Shown here piece after piece: positions 24,073-32,773 of a stretch of DNA of 64,000 nt (positions are counted from its first letter, which is position 1; each line of letters begins with the position of its first letter). The position numbers were made by a program, and so were the translations under genes. This stretch comes from Methylomicrobium sp. Its GTDB lineage: Bacteria; Pseudomonadota; Gammaproteobacteria; Methylococcales; Methylomonadaceae. The stretch spans positions 37,361-101,360 of the forward strand of contig JAGXSU010000061.1 in NCBI GenBank assembly GCA_018333785.1, read 5' to 3'. Under the pieces are notes generated by a model. That model was not told where the DNA came from, searched no databases, and saw only the letters and a list, made by a program, of their open reading frames with translations.

Positions 24073-26592
24073 TTAAAAGAAGGGAAACGAAGATTTCGGC
24101 AAATCGCTCTCATCGAAGTAGGCCACAATTTCATCCATCGTTATACCTATATCCATGTGCAATTCATAAGCGGCATAGAATAGCGCGGCGCATGTCACGA
24201 ACAATTGATCACCCATCAAAAAGTCTTGTATTTTCGGGCTGATTTTTTTCCGGCATAGGCTAAAACAGATCGCTAAAACCTGATCCGGTGTTTTTTGCTT
24301 CATAGTCAACGTCAGTCTTTTATTGATTTTTAGAAAATCTGATTCCGACAAATGTCCAAATAAGTGCATGACGGCATCGGTATGATCATCCTCCTCGTCA
24401 TCCTCTAGATATTCCTCGTATTGCTCAAGGAAATCGTCAATAAAGTTCAATGGATTTAAAAACTGTTCAACCTCGACAATAAACCGGCGGATTAATTGAG
24501 CGGTCCGCTGGTCGTTTCCTCTTAAGGCATCATCAAGACTGTCTTTCAAACGGTAAAGATCAAGCATACTAACGCGCGCCGGACTGCCATTGGCTGTCGC
24601 ATAAACCAGATAATATCTCCAAACCGGTTTTTTCCATTGACTTAAAGCTAATTTGACACAGTGCCTCAACAATTCGAAATGCTGAAGGCTAACCAGTAAC
24701 TGGCTCCACTCCAATAACAAGGCCTCGGTGTAATCCTGCTGTTGCACCGATTTTTTTATCAGCGCTTTGAATTTATCCAATCCTTTGATGAGGATTTTAT
24801 AATCACAACCTTGTTCGTCATACTGTTTGATCAAACTGATCAAACTGGACATGCCTTGCGCCGGCAGCAAATAATCCTTTATAGGTGGTAATTGCCTGGT
24901 AACCGTCGCGACCGTCACATCCAACAACAAGGCTTCAATCGTTGCTTGAAAATGCATGGCAAGCGGATCGGCATTCAACTTTTGCAAAGCATCGGCAATT
25001 TTTTGCAAGCCCTGTTGTTTATCTTCTGCAACAAGCTCAAAAAAACCACGCAACAACTCGGCCTGAGCGCGCATTTTTTTATCGGCCAACAAGTTCCCGA
25101 CAGATTGAATTTCCTTGCCTACCAGATGATATTTCTTGGTTTTTATCAACTTGCGGGCATGAGCCAGATGACTGCTGACCAGTGACTGCTTGGCCAGCGT
25201 GTTGACCGGATCGACTTTTAACAAATCCTTTGCGTACTGAGAGGCTTTTTTGAACGCTTTTTTTCGCGTTGAAGCTTTAATTGCAAAAGTTAAAAAATCG
25301 GTATCCTTCGGAAACTGCTTGAGACAGACATCCAGCCAACGTTGATATTCGGCAGGATCCGGATCATGCTCATCATAATATTTTAAAATTTTCAGATAAC
25401 TGTCCCTGTCATCCGGATCGTAATTCAGACTTTCAACAAGCAGAGTGACTGCGTCTTCAGGCAGCATCACGACCGTCATATGCCTGAGAATCAGGGCTAT
25501 CTTACGATCATTCTGATCGCCTTGATTTTTTAACGCCTCAATGCATTGGCGCCAGTGAAACGCCGCATCGTCCTTCATTTGGTTATGTTCGCACAATAAG
25601 GCCTTGATCCGGTGTTCTTCAAACGGAAGACCGGAGCCGAAATGTTTTAGGTAATCCTTGCGTCCTGCCGGATAGTTCAAAAGCATGGCCTGACAAAATC
25701 GTTTTACGGAATCAGCGCCAAACAGGTCGCGATAGCGAATCGCTAAATCGAATTTCAATTTATCCGTCAGCCGGTTGTGATTTTGGCACAGTGCATCAAG
25801 CAATTCGAGTTGCTTATTGCTCATCCCCTTCGCTTTGGCAAAGAACTTACGCAGCTGGGGCTCGAGGTGAATTGCCATGTCGGCAAAGTCTTTACCCTCT
25901 TGCGTATAAGTCAGCAAAGCATCGGCAGCGGCGCGGTAGGGCGAATTTTCAGGCAGCTTGGATAATAATTCCCGGGCTTGTTCAATTGACGCGGGAATGG
26001 ACATCAATGCTTTCAGCAAGGGCTTTAAATCACGGAATGCCGAGCGGAACGGCAGTTTTTTTAAAATGTCATCGAGCTGATCAGGGTTGTTTTCATGGCA
26101 AGCATCCAAAGCTTCGCGGATTAATCCCAAGTGTGTGATAAAAATCGAGTCCTGCGGCAAATGTTCCGCTATTTCAGGCTGGTCAACAAGGCTAAGATAA
26201 CCCAGCCGAACAGCCAATCCGGGATACTGTTGATCCAGTTGTTCCTTGGTTAACAGAGCAATCGCCGTCTTGGCTTTCTTGATATTTTTGGCCGACAACA
26301 ACCAGACGATATAGTCATCAAAATTTGCCTGGGGAGGCTCTGCCAACTCAGCGTAATTTTCCCATAAAATGGCGGCTTCCTTGATCTGCTCTTTTACCGC
26401 AAAACTCAGCGCGCGTTGTAAATAGCATTGCGCTAATTGCTGCCGCCAGTAGACATTTTCAGAATGCTTCAGCAACTCTTTATAGAGATCGCTGGCTTCT
26501 TTATAACGATGCGACAAAAAGTGAACCGATGCTTGTTGTTCCAACGCAGTTTGGGACAGGCCTGCGTCATCAGAGGGGCGTGGAATGTTCAT
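24073..26592 (-). CDS. Large TPR-like protein, first gene of the accessory Hsp70 operon
   Basis: About 839 residues from the ATG at 26592; a TTG at 26598 is an alternative. The whole chain is alpha-helical with TPR-like units, for example ASVHFLSHRYKEASDLYKEL near residue 25 and SQYAKDLLKVDPVNTLAKQSL near 480. There is no signal peptide or membrane segment, so it is cytoplasmic. An acidic patch (EEYLEDDEEDDHTD) lies near 755. It is 17 bp upstream of the J gene, and all five genes are packed closely on one strand. A scaffold or client adaptor role is an inference from the repeats and the operon. Confidence 0.75.
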   Translation of the reverse strand: MNIPRPSDDAGLSQTALEQQASVHFLSHRYKEASDLYKELLKHSENVYWRQQLAQCYLQRALSFAVKEQIKEAAILWENYAELAEPPQANFDDYIVWLLSAKNIKKAKTAIALLTKEQLDQQYPGLAVRLGYLSLVDQPEIAEHLPQDSIFITHLGLIREALDACHENNPDQLDDILKKLPFRSAFRDLKPLLKALMSIPASIEQARELLSKLPENSPYRAAADALLTYTQEGKDFADMAIHLEPQLRKFFAKAKGMSNKQLELLDALCQNHNRLTDKLKFDLAIRYRDLFGADSVKRFCQAMLLNYPAGRKDYLKHFGSGLPFEEHRIKALLCEHNQMKDDAAFHWRQCIEALKNQGDQNDRKIALILRHMTVVMLPEDAVTLLVESLNYDPDDRDSYLKILKYYDEHDPDPAEYQRWLDVCLKQFPKDTDFLTFAIKASTRKKAFKKASQYAKDLLKVDPVNTLAKQSLVSSHLAHARKLIKTKKYHLVGKEIQSVGNLLADKKMRAQAELLRGFFELVAEDKQQGLQKIADALQKLNADPLAMHFQATIEALLLDVTVATVTRQLPPIKDYLLPAQGMSSLISLIKQYDEQGCDYKILIKGLDKFKALIKKSVQQQDYTEALLLEWSQLLVSLQHFELLRHCVKLALSQWKKPVWRYYLVYATANGSPARVSMLDLYRLKDSLDDALRGNDQRTAQLIRRFIVEVEQFLNPLNFIDDFLEQYEEYLEDDEEDDHTDAVMHLFGHLSESDFLKINKRLTLTMKQKTPDQVLAICFSLCRKKISPKIQDFLMGDQLFVTCAALFYAAYELHMDIGITMDEIVAYFDESDLPKSSFPFF

Positions 26593-27000
26593 TGCCAAGA
26601 TAATTCAAAAGATGTGGATCGCTTTATGTTAATTGACCGTCCTATAAACGGGCAAGGCCGATATCACGTCACGGTTAAAATCGTATCTGCCTAAAGCTCA
26701 GCATTCTCCACATTAAGCGGGATTCAACCGCATCTTTTTGACCAAAGCTGTTTATGGGGGCACCAAAAATAAATTCCCGTAGTCGCAATAGCAACCGGCA
26801 AGCGCTTTGTTATCTCAATCTCGATGGTACAATGACATGTTTTTAAGATGCCTCATTTGGTAGAAATAAAACTCAGGGCAATATCCGTTCGTAAGGTAAA
26901 TGAAAGACTCCTGAGTTATCTTGACCCATTTGATAGAATCGGGCTTTAAATAGAGTGCCGATTACTGAGTAAATCCTTAACTGCGATGCTGTTTTGATTT
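26593..27000. other. Divergent intergenic region of the Hsp70 and exporter operons
   Basis: About 400 bases that must hold the start signals of both divergent operons. On the minus strand, a CCCCCATAAA stretch near 26755 looks like the -10 half of a heat-shock promoter (CCCCAT), but no CTTGAA -35 is found at the right distance. No gene was recognised. Confidence 0.4.
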
Positions 27001-27030
27001 TTGAGACATAAACCCAAGATAACGCATAAT
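27001..27030 (+). promoter_or_regulatory. Promoter candidate of the ABC/HlyD/TolC operon
   Basis: TTGAGA (27001-27006), an 18-base spacer and CATAAT (27025-27030), 46 bp before the ABC start. Each box differs from consensus at one or two positions. Confidence 0.45.
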
Positions 27031-27075
27031 ACCCTCTTACTGATAGCCTAAGACGACCGTCATACTCAACTCACT

Positions 27076-29151
27076 ATGTCTCAAACTAATTCCCCCGTCT
27101 TTTGGACCCTGTTCGATGTGCTTCTCTCCGAAATGGGCAGCTCCGCGCATGAAAAAGGACTTCGTCATGATTATGAATTGACTTCCGTCAATTTACTGGA
27201 AGGCCTGACAGAAACAGCCGCCACATTGGGACTGGACATCAGAGAGTGTTTGTTAAACTGCGAACAAGCCGTTAACGGCTCCGGCAATCTGACGCCGCTG
27301 ATCAGACCCCTGGAAAACAATGAGTGGCTGGTAATCTCGGGATTCAGCCGCGGCCGGATAAAAATTACGTTAATCAACGAAACCGAGGTCAACCGACGCC
27401 TGATCAACCTCAATGAACTGCAAACCTTACTGAAAACCACGCCGGAACGGCTGCTGGAATGGTTTGCCGTAGAGCTAAAATCCCCCATCGAAGCCTCATC
27501 TCATCATGGCGAGCATCACATGCCACCATTGCGGCGTCTTATCGCGATGGTAAAAGTCGAAAAAAAGGATTTATGGCGAGTAGTCATATTAGCCGGGGCA
27601 TCCGGATTACTGAGCCTGGCAACACCGGCGGCTGTTCAATCGCTGGTTAATACGGTGGCCCTGGGCGGGATGATGCAGCCTTTAACCGTTTTATCGTTCA
27701 TGCTGTTTATCTTTCAGACCTTTTACGGCACTGTTTCAATTTTACAGTCTTATATCGTAGAACTGATCCAGCGCCGTGTATACGTCAGAATGGCAGCGGA
27801 TTTGGCTTACCGCCTCCCCCGGGTTAAATGGTCAGTCTACGACGAAAAAAACGGCGCCGAACTGGTCAACCGTTTTTTTGATGTATTGACCGTGCAAAAA
27901 GCCGGTGCGTTTTTAATGCTGGACGGTTTTGCTATGGCCCTGCAAAGCACTATCGGTTTATTTGTCTTGGCCGCTTACCACCCGATATTAATGCTGTTTG
28001 ATGCGCTGGTGGTTAGCTGGTTAGCCATTGTCATTTTTATCCAGGGCCGTAAAGGTGTCACTACCTCCATTAATGAATCAATCGCTAAATACGAGGTTGT
28101 CGGCTGGCTGGAAACCCTTGCCAGAAACGGCCAAATGTTTAAATTTTCCGGCGGCCCGGAATTAGCAAAAGAACGGACCGATAAACTGGCTTATGAATAC
28201 CTGAATGCTCGCAAAGGGCATTACCGGATTTTACTCAATCAGCACATCAGTCTTTATGCGTTATATGCGGTAGCAGGCACGGCTTTACTGGCTGTTGGCG
28301 GTTTGCTGGTGATGGAAGGGCAACTCAGTTTAGGTCAATTGGTTGCAGCAGAGTTGATCGTTTCGGGCGTGTTGTTGTCGTTTTCGAAATTAATAAAGCA
28401 GCTGGAAAGCTATTACGACTTGATGGCCGGTGTCGACAAGTTAGGCCATTTGCTCGACTTGCCGGTTGAGCGTGAATCAGGTGAAACCATCGCATGGTCA
28501 GGCCCGACGTCAATAGCGGTGCATGATTTGGCTTATGCTTATACAAACGGCCATACACCGATACAACACTTGAGTTTTTCAATCAGCGCCGGAGAGACCG
28601 TAGCGCTTACAGGAAAATTAGGCGCCGGCAAATCCACGTTAGCGGAATTAATAACCGGTTTACGCCAGCCCATCAAAGGCCGTATTGAAATTAACCAATT
28701 GGATTTACGTGAAATTAAACTCGAAAGCGTTCGCAAGCAGATTGCCGTGATTGGGCATAACGAAATCATTGAAGATACGATTCTGGAAAATATTCGATTG
28801 GGTCGGCCGGAAATTACCGTTACACAGGTGCGCAGTCTTTTAAACCGCTTGCGGCTCATGTCCGAAATCACCCAATTCCCGGCAGGACTCCATACCCAAC
28901 TCAGCCCAACCGGTTCGCCGCTATCTTCTACCCAGGTCAAGCATCTTATGATTGCCAGAGCCGTCATAAGTAATCCCGGACTGTTGATCATCGATGGCCT
29001 TCTGGATGACTGGCATAACTTCGGCAACAGCGAAGCCAAACAAATCCTGTTCAGCGAAGATGCGCCCTGGACACTGCTGATACTGACCAGCTCCGAATCC
29101 GTCATGCAACTTTGTCAGCGCGTCATATATCTTCAACCTGCAAACGGATGA
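27076..29151 (+). CDS. ABC exporter-like protein with degenerate ATPase motifs
   Basis: 691 residues: an N-terminal extension of about 160, a six-helix exporter membrane domain (about 165-440) and a nucleotide-binding domain. Walker A is intact (GKLGAGKST near 513-520). The other motifs are not: the Q-loop Gln is His (IGHNEI), the signature is LSSTQ instead of LSGGQ (near 616), Walker B ends IIDG so the catalytic Glu is Gly, and the switch His is missing (LILTSSES). It overlaps the HlyD gene by 4 bp. It belongs to the type I secretion/bacteriocin exporter group by arrangement, but hydrolysis by this protein alone looks doubtful. Confidence 0.85.
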   Translation: MSQTNSPVFWTLFDVLLSEMGSSAHEKGLRHDYELTSVNLLEGLTETAATLGLDIRECLLNCEQAVNGSGNLTPLIRPLENNEWLVISGFSRGRIKITLINETEVNRRLINLNELQTLLKTTPERLLEWFAVELKSPIEASSHHGEHHMPPLRRLIAMVKVEKKDLWRVVILAGASGLLSLATPAAVQSLVNTVALGGMMQPLTVLSFMLFIFQTFYGTVSILQSYIVELIQRRVYVRMAADLAYRLPRVKWSVYDEKNGAELVNRFFDVLTVQKAGAFLMLDGFAMALQSTIGLFVLAAYHPILMLFDALVVSWLAIVIFIQGRKGVTTSINESIAKYEVVGWLETLARNGQMFKFSGGPELAKERTDKLAYEYLNARKGHYRILLNQHISLYALYAVAGTALLAVGGLLVMEGQLSLGQLVAAELIVSGVLLSFSKLIKQLESYYDLMAGVDKLGHLLDLPVERESGETIAWSGPTSIAVHDLAYAYTNGHTPIQHLSFSISAGETVALTGKLGAGKSTLAELITGLRQPIKGRIEINQLDLREIKLESVRKQIAVIGHNEIIEDTILENIRLGRPEITVTQVRSLLNRLRLMSEITQFPAGLHTQLSPTGSPLSSTQVKHLMIARAVISNPGLLIIDGLLDDWHNFGNSEAKQILFSEDAPWTLLILTSSESVMQLCQRVIYLQPANG

Positions 29152-30467
29152 TGAACATGTCTGATAACACCTCGCAACTTTCGGTCATCAGCGCCTGCCA
29201 GACACCCCGACTGGTCGGACGCATTGTTTTTATCTTTGCCTGGCTGTTCATCCTGGTTCCGGTTTTCACGTTGTTTCTGCCCTGGCAGCAAAACATCAAC
29301 GGGTCAGGCGTTGTCTCTGCGTTTATGCCGGTAGAACGGCAGCAAACGATTGAATCACCGGTTTCAGGACGCATCATGCGCTGGCACGTTAAAGAGGGCG
29401 CAAAAGTCAAGAAAGGCGATTTACTGGTCGAAGTCAGCGATATCGATCCGCAATTACCGGAACGCTTGAGACGGCAGCGAGAGGCCAACGAGGCAAAATT
29501 AGTCGCCAAACAACGTGAATTCGATGCCTACCAGGTTCAGATCGAGCAACTCGAAACCGTCCGTGACATGAAAGTCATCACGGCTCAATACAAACTGGAC
29601 ATGGCCAGACAAAAAGCGCTCTCGGCAAACGAATCGCTGGCTTCTGCACAAGCTACCCAGGAAACAGCAGCGCAGCAGCAAAACCGGTTGACACGCCTGC
29701 TCAATGACGGCCTTGTTTCGCAAAGAGATTTCGAAGTGGCCGAACGTGATTCAATTATAGCCAGACGCTCACTGAATAGCGCACAAGCCGCATTACAATC
29801 GGCCCAAGCCGAACAAAGTGCAGCCCAAGCCGATATCAATCAAATCCGCGCCGATGCACAGGCCAAAATCGATTCGACCACCGCATCGATCAGCAAAGTA
29901 AGCAGCGAATTAGCTGATATTAGGAACAGTCTGGTCAGCAACGATGTGACTATTTCAAGGCAAAGCGCACAGAAAGTCATCGCCCCCCAAGACGGCAGCG
30001 TCCTGCGCTTGTTGATGAATCCGCAGGGGCACTATGTCAAACAAGGTGACCCGCTGATGATTTTAGTGCCCCACACTTCAGACCGCGCCGTTGAAGTCTG
30101 GGTCACCGGCAACGATGCACCGCTAATTTTGCCGGGCCATCATGCCCGACTGATGTTTGAAGGCTGGCCGGCTGTCCAGTTTGTCGGCTGGCCGGAAGTG
30201 GCGGTAGGTACCTTTGGCGGCACGGTTGCTTTTGTCGATGCCAGTGATAATGGCCAGGGCAAATTTCGCGTACTGATAGTGCCGGATGAGCATGATCATC
30301 TCTGGCCTTCAGAGCGGTTTCTGCGTCAGGGCGGCGCGGTAAAAGCCTGGATATTGCTGGAGCAAGTCAGTATTGGATATGAAATATGGCGGCAACTGAA
30401 CGGCTTCCCGCCGATGCTGACACCGGAGCATCCATATAAAGACCTTGGCAGAAAGCCGTCCAAATAG
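29148..30467 (+). CDS. HlyD-family periplasmic adaptor
   Basis: About 439 residues. The start at 29148 is chosen because ATGA overlaps the ABC stop; ATGs at 29151 and 29157 are alternatives. A single membrane helix lies near the N-terminus (RIVFIFAWLFILVPVFTLFL). A lipoyl half (ESPVSGRIMRWHVKEGAKVKKGDLLVEVSD), a long coiled-coil hairpin rich in Ala and Gln, and the second lipoyl half (KVIAPQDGSVLRLLMNPQGHYVKQGDPLMIL) follow. It would bridge the inner-membrane ABC protein to the TolC-type lipoprotein encoded next. Confidence 0.9.
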   Translation: MMNMSDNTSQLSVISACQTPRLVGRIVFIFAWLFILVPVFTLFLPWQQNINGSGVVSAFMPVERQQTIESPVSGRIMRWHVKEGAKVKKGDLLVEVSDIDPQLPERLRRQREANEAKLVAKQREFDAYQVQIEQLETVRDMKVITAQYKLDMARQKALSANESLASAQATQETAAQQQNRLTRLLNDGLVSQRDFEVAERDSIIARRSLNSAQAALQSAQAEQSAAQADINQIRADAQAKIDSTTASISKVSSELADIRNSLVSNDVTISRQSAQKVIAPQDGSVLRLLMNPQGHYVKQGDPLMILVPHTSDRAVEVWVTGNDAPLILPGHHARLMFEGWPAVQFVGWPEVAVGTFGGTVAFVDASDNGQGKFRVLIVPDEHDHLWPSERFLRQGGAVKAWILLEQVSIGYEIWRQLNGFPPMLTPEHPYKDLGRKPSK

Positions 30468-30481
30468 CCTGCAGACTGATC

Positions 30482-32266
30482 ATGCCTTTTAAAATTAGAA
30501 CGACAACATCATTCATGGCTATTGATAACTCGCTTTCAGGCTATGTGAGTGCTTGTACCCTGGTTTTATTATCAGGCTGTACTGCGTATTTCGATACCGG
30601 GCCCAAAGCCGATCTTTCTCAAAAAGTCGAACGGCGCATACAAAACGATGAAAGCCTGCCGCTGCCCGAGCTGTCTAAATCACCGCCTAAAACGATGGAA
30701 ACAGCCATCACAGAGGCTAAAACCAGGCAGCAAGCACTGAAACTGGAGGCTCCGCCGGTTATTTTAGAAAAAACGAAAACCGGCACCGGCGAGGAAAACA
30801 AGCAATTATCCATCGCCGAAGCCCGCACTATGGCGTTGGAAAACAATCTTGACTTGAAAATCGCGCTGATCGAACCGTCTATTGCCGCGACCTATGTGAG
30901 CGAAGAGGAAGCCAAGTTTGACGATCTGATTTTTGCCAATGCCAAATATGCCAACAAGAGTACGCCTTTACTTGACGGCGACGTAGTCAGTTTCAAGCCG
31001 GTGGATAAAAACTCACCGCTGAAGAATGAAATAGCCAAGCTGAATATGTTGCCTCAGGATACCGAACAACTGGACATTGAAGCCGGGGTCATCATTCCGC
31101 TACGCACCGGTGGAAAAATAACGCTGTCCAGTCCGCTCAACAATAAAGATACCAGCCGTTATGTGCCATCGGATCAATACCTGGGGGCGTTACGCTTTTC
31201 AATGAGCCAGCCGCTGTTGCGCGATGCAGGAATTGCAACCAACGTGGCCGGTATTCGCATCGCCCGTTATGAACAGGACATTACCGACCTTAAAACCCGG
31301 CTGCAAAGTATTCGGGTACTGGCCGCTATCGATAAAGCCTACTGGGCTCTTTATGCGGCCTGGGGTGAGCTGGACATTCGCCGTCAGCAATATGAAATTG
31401 CCAGCCAGAATTTGGCGATGGTCAGACGTCGGGTTGCCGAGGGACTGACCGCTGCAATTGAAACGAACAGAGCCGAAATAGGCGTTGCCGAACGCATGGA
31501 GACTTTAATTGTTGCAAAAACCAAACTCAAACTGAGTCAGCGCAAACTGTTGCAGTTTTTAAATGACAGCCACTACGACCTGGATACATCCACCCTTTTG
31601 GTTCCGGCGACCCCGCCAACTCTGTTAAGTTTTGATTTCGACAGAAATGAATTGGCAAAAAAAGCCCTGGAGGGCCGCCTGGAATTGCTGGAGATGGAAC
31701 TAAAACTGGCCGCCGATTCAACCAAGATTGATTATCTGGAAAACCAGACCCTGCCGATGTTCATGCTCGATTACAGCTATGGCTCACAAGGCCGCAACGA
31801 TGATTTTGGTAACGCTTATTCGGATGCGTTTGGGGGGCAATATGATGACTGGTCTATTGGTTTAAAAGTCGAAATACCATTGACCAACGAATTACGTAAA
31901 TCACGATTGAACCGCGCGGTTCAGCAGCGTTTGCAGCGCTTGACCACGCGTGACCTGAAGGAGTTAACGGTACGTAGGGAAATTTATGACGCGCTTGATC
32001 AAGTCGACCAAAACTGGCAACGGATCATCGCCAACCGGCAAAATGTGGTACTGGCAGGCTCAAACTATGATGCCGAACTGAAACAGTTTAACGAAGGCAT
32101 CAGAACCATGACCGAAGTGCTGGAAACGTTAACCAAACTGGGCGATGCGCAAACCAAAGAAGTCAAAGCCATTGCCGATTATCAGGTTGCGCTCATCGAT
32201 CTGGCTTACGCCACAGGCACCTTGTTAGGCTACAGCAAGGTGGATATGGGTCAAGGTGTGCAATAA
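30482..32266 (+). CDS. TolC-family outer-membrane lipoprotein
   Basis: 594 residues. An N-terminal lipobox LLSGC (Cys about 33) predicts a lipid anchor. Two outer-membrane efflux repeats follow: ISIAEAR-type opening (LSIAEARTMALENNLDLKIALIE), FSMSQPLLRDAG, and in the second repeat LKVEIPLTNELRKSRLNRA and a long coiled coil. It gives the outer-membrane channel for the exporter. The start at 30482 lacks a good ribosome site; an ATG at 30515 would also keep the lipobox. It is 14 bp after the adaptor gene. Confidence 0.88.
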   Translation: MPFKIRTTTSFMAIDNSLSGYVSACTLVLLSGCTAYFDTGPKADLSQKVERRIQNDESLPLPELSKSPPKTMETAITEAKTRQQALKLEAPPVILEKTKTGTGEENKQLSIAEARTMALENNLDLKIALIEPSIAATYVSEEEAKFDDLIFANAKYANKSTPLLDGDVVSFKPVDKNSPLKNEIAKLNMLPQDTEQLDIEAGVIIPLRTGGKITLSSPLNNKDTSRYVPSDQYLGALRFSMSQPLLRDAGIATNVAGIRIARYEQDITDLKTRLQSIRVLAAIDKAYWALYAAWGELDIRRQQYEIASQNLAMVRRRVAEGLTAAIETNRAEIGVAERMETLIVAKTKLKLSQRKLLQFLNDSHYDLDTSTLLVPATPPTLLSFDFDRNELAKKALEGRLELLEMELKLAADSTKIDYLENQTLPMFMLDYSYGSQGRNDDFGNAYSDAFGGQYDDWSIGLKVEIPLTNELRKSRLNRAVQQRLQRLTTRDLKELTVRREIYDALDQVDQNWQRIIANRQNVVLAGSNYDAELKQFNEGIRTMTEVLETLTKLGDAQTKEVKAIADYQVALIDLAYATGTLLGYSKVDMGQGVQ

Positions 32267-32286
32267 AAAACGGCATCGTTAAATAA

Positions 32287-32697
32287 ATGACCCTTCAACG
32301 ACCGATCAGGAATAAATGGATTGCCGCCACGCTGAGCTGTCTCATATCGCTCATTACCATCACGCCGCTGTGCGGCTTTCTGTTTCAATGCGGCTGTGAT
32401 TGGCCCTGGCTAGGACTGGATGACGGGTGTAATTATTACAAATCCCATGCAGAACACACCTGCCCCTGGTGTGCATCGATGATAACGGGCATCCTGGCAA
32501 CAGGATCGGCGACCCTTTCCGGAATGTTAGCCGCCACTTTCGCGCCCCTAACACAAATGAAACTGCCAGACCCTATTGAAATCGTAGTAAGGACTTCATC
32601 AGGGTTGTCGTTGTTTTTCCTTTTGGCCGTACTGACTGCCGCGATAGCTGCTTCCATGCAGGTTTACCCGCTGGGAATAGGGCAGTACTTAAATTGA
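32287..32697 (+). CDS. Cysteine-rich small membrane protein
   Basis: 136 residues with about three hydrophobic segments. Between the first and second lies CGCDWPW...DDGC...HTCPWC, with five cysteines and several Trp and His in about 30 residues. A metal or disulfide centre facing the periplasm is plausible. It starts 20 bp after the TolC gene on the same strand, so it is likely co-transcribed. Similar small proteins with CGCxWPW...CPWC occur in other bacteria as unknowns, to my recollection. Function not known. Confidence 0.7.
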   Translation: MTLQRPIRNKWIAATLSCLISLITITPLCGFLFQCGCDWPWLGLDDGCNYYKSHAEHTCPWCASMITGILATGSATLSGMLAATFAPLTQMKLPDPIEIVVRTSSGLSLFFLLAVLTAAIAASMQVYPLGIGQYLN

Positions 32698-32708
32698 AAA
32701 ACGAAAGA

Positions 32709-32736
32709 AATGGCTGCATTAACTGATGCAGCCATT
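32709..32736. terminator. Bidirectional terminator candidate
   Basis: AATGGCTGCAT, a 6-base loop, then ATGCAGCCATT: a perfect 11-bp stem between the converging exporter operon and glnN. On the minus strand it is followed by a T-rich run (TTTCTTTCGTTTTT), which favours termination of glnN; the plus-strand side is weaker. Confidence 0.6.
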
Positions 32737-32773
32737 GTTGCTATGAGCCGGTTTTTTATTACTTCACGCCCAG

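Noticed and set aside
26740..26780. Heat-shock (sigma-32) promoter for the Hsp70 operon
   Set aside because: Only a CCCCAT-like -10 half was found; no CTTGAA-type -35 lies 13-17 bases upstream.
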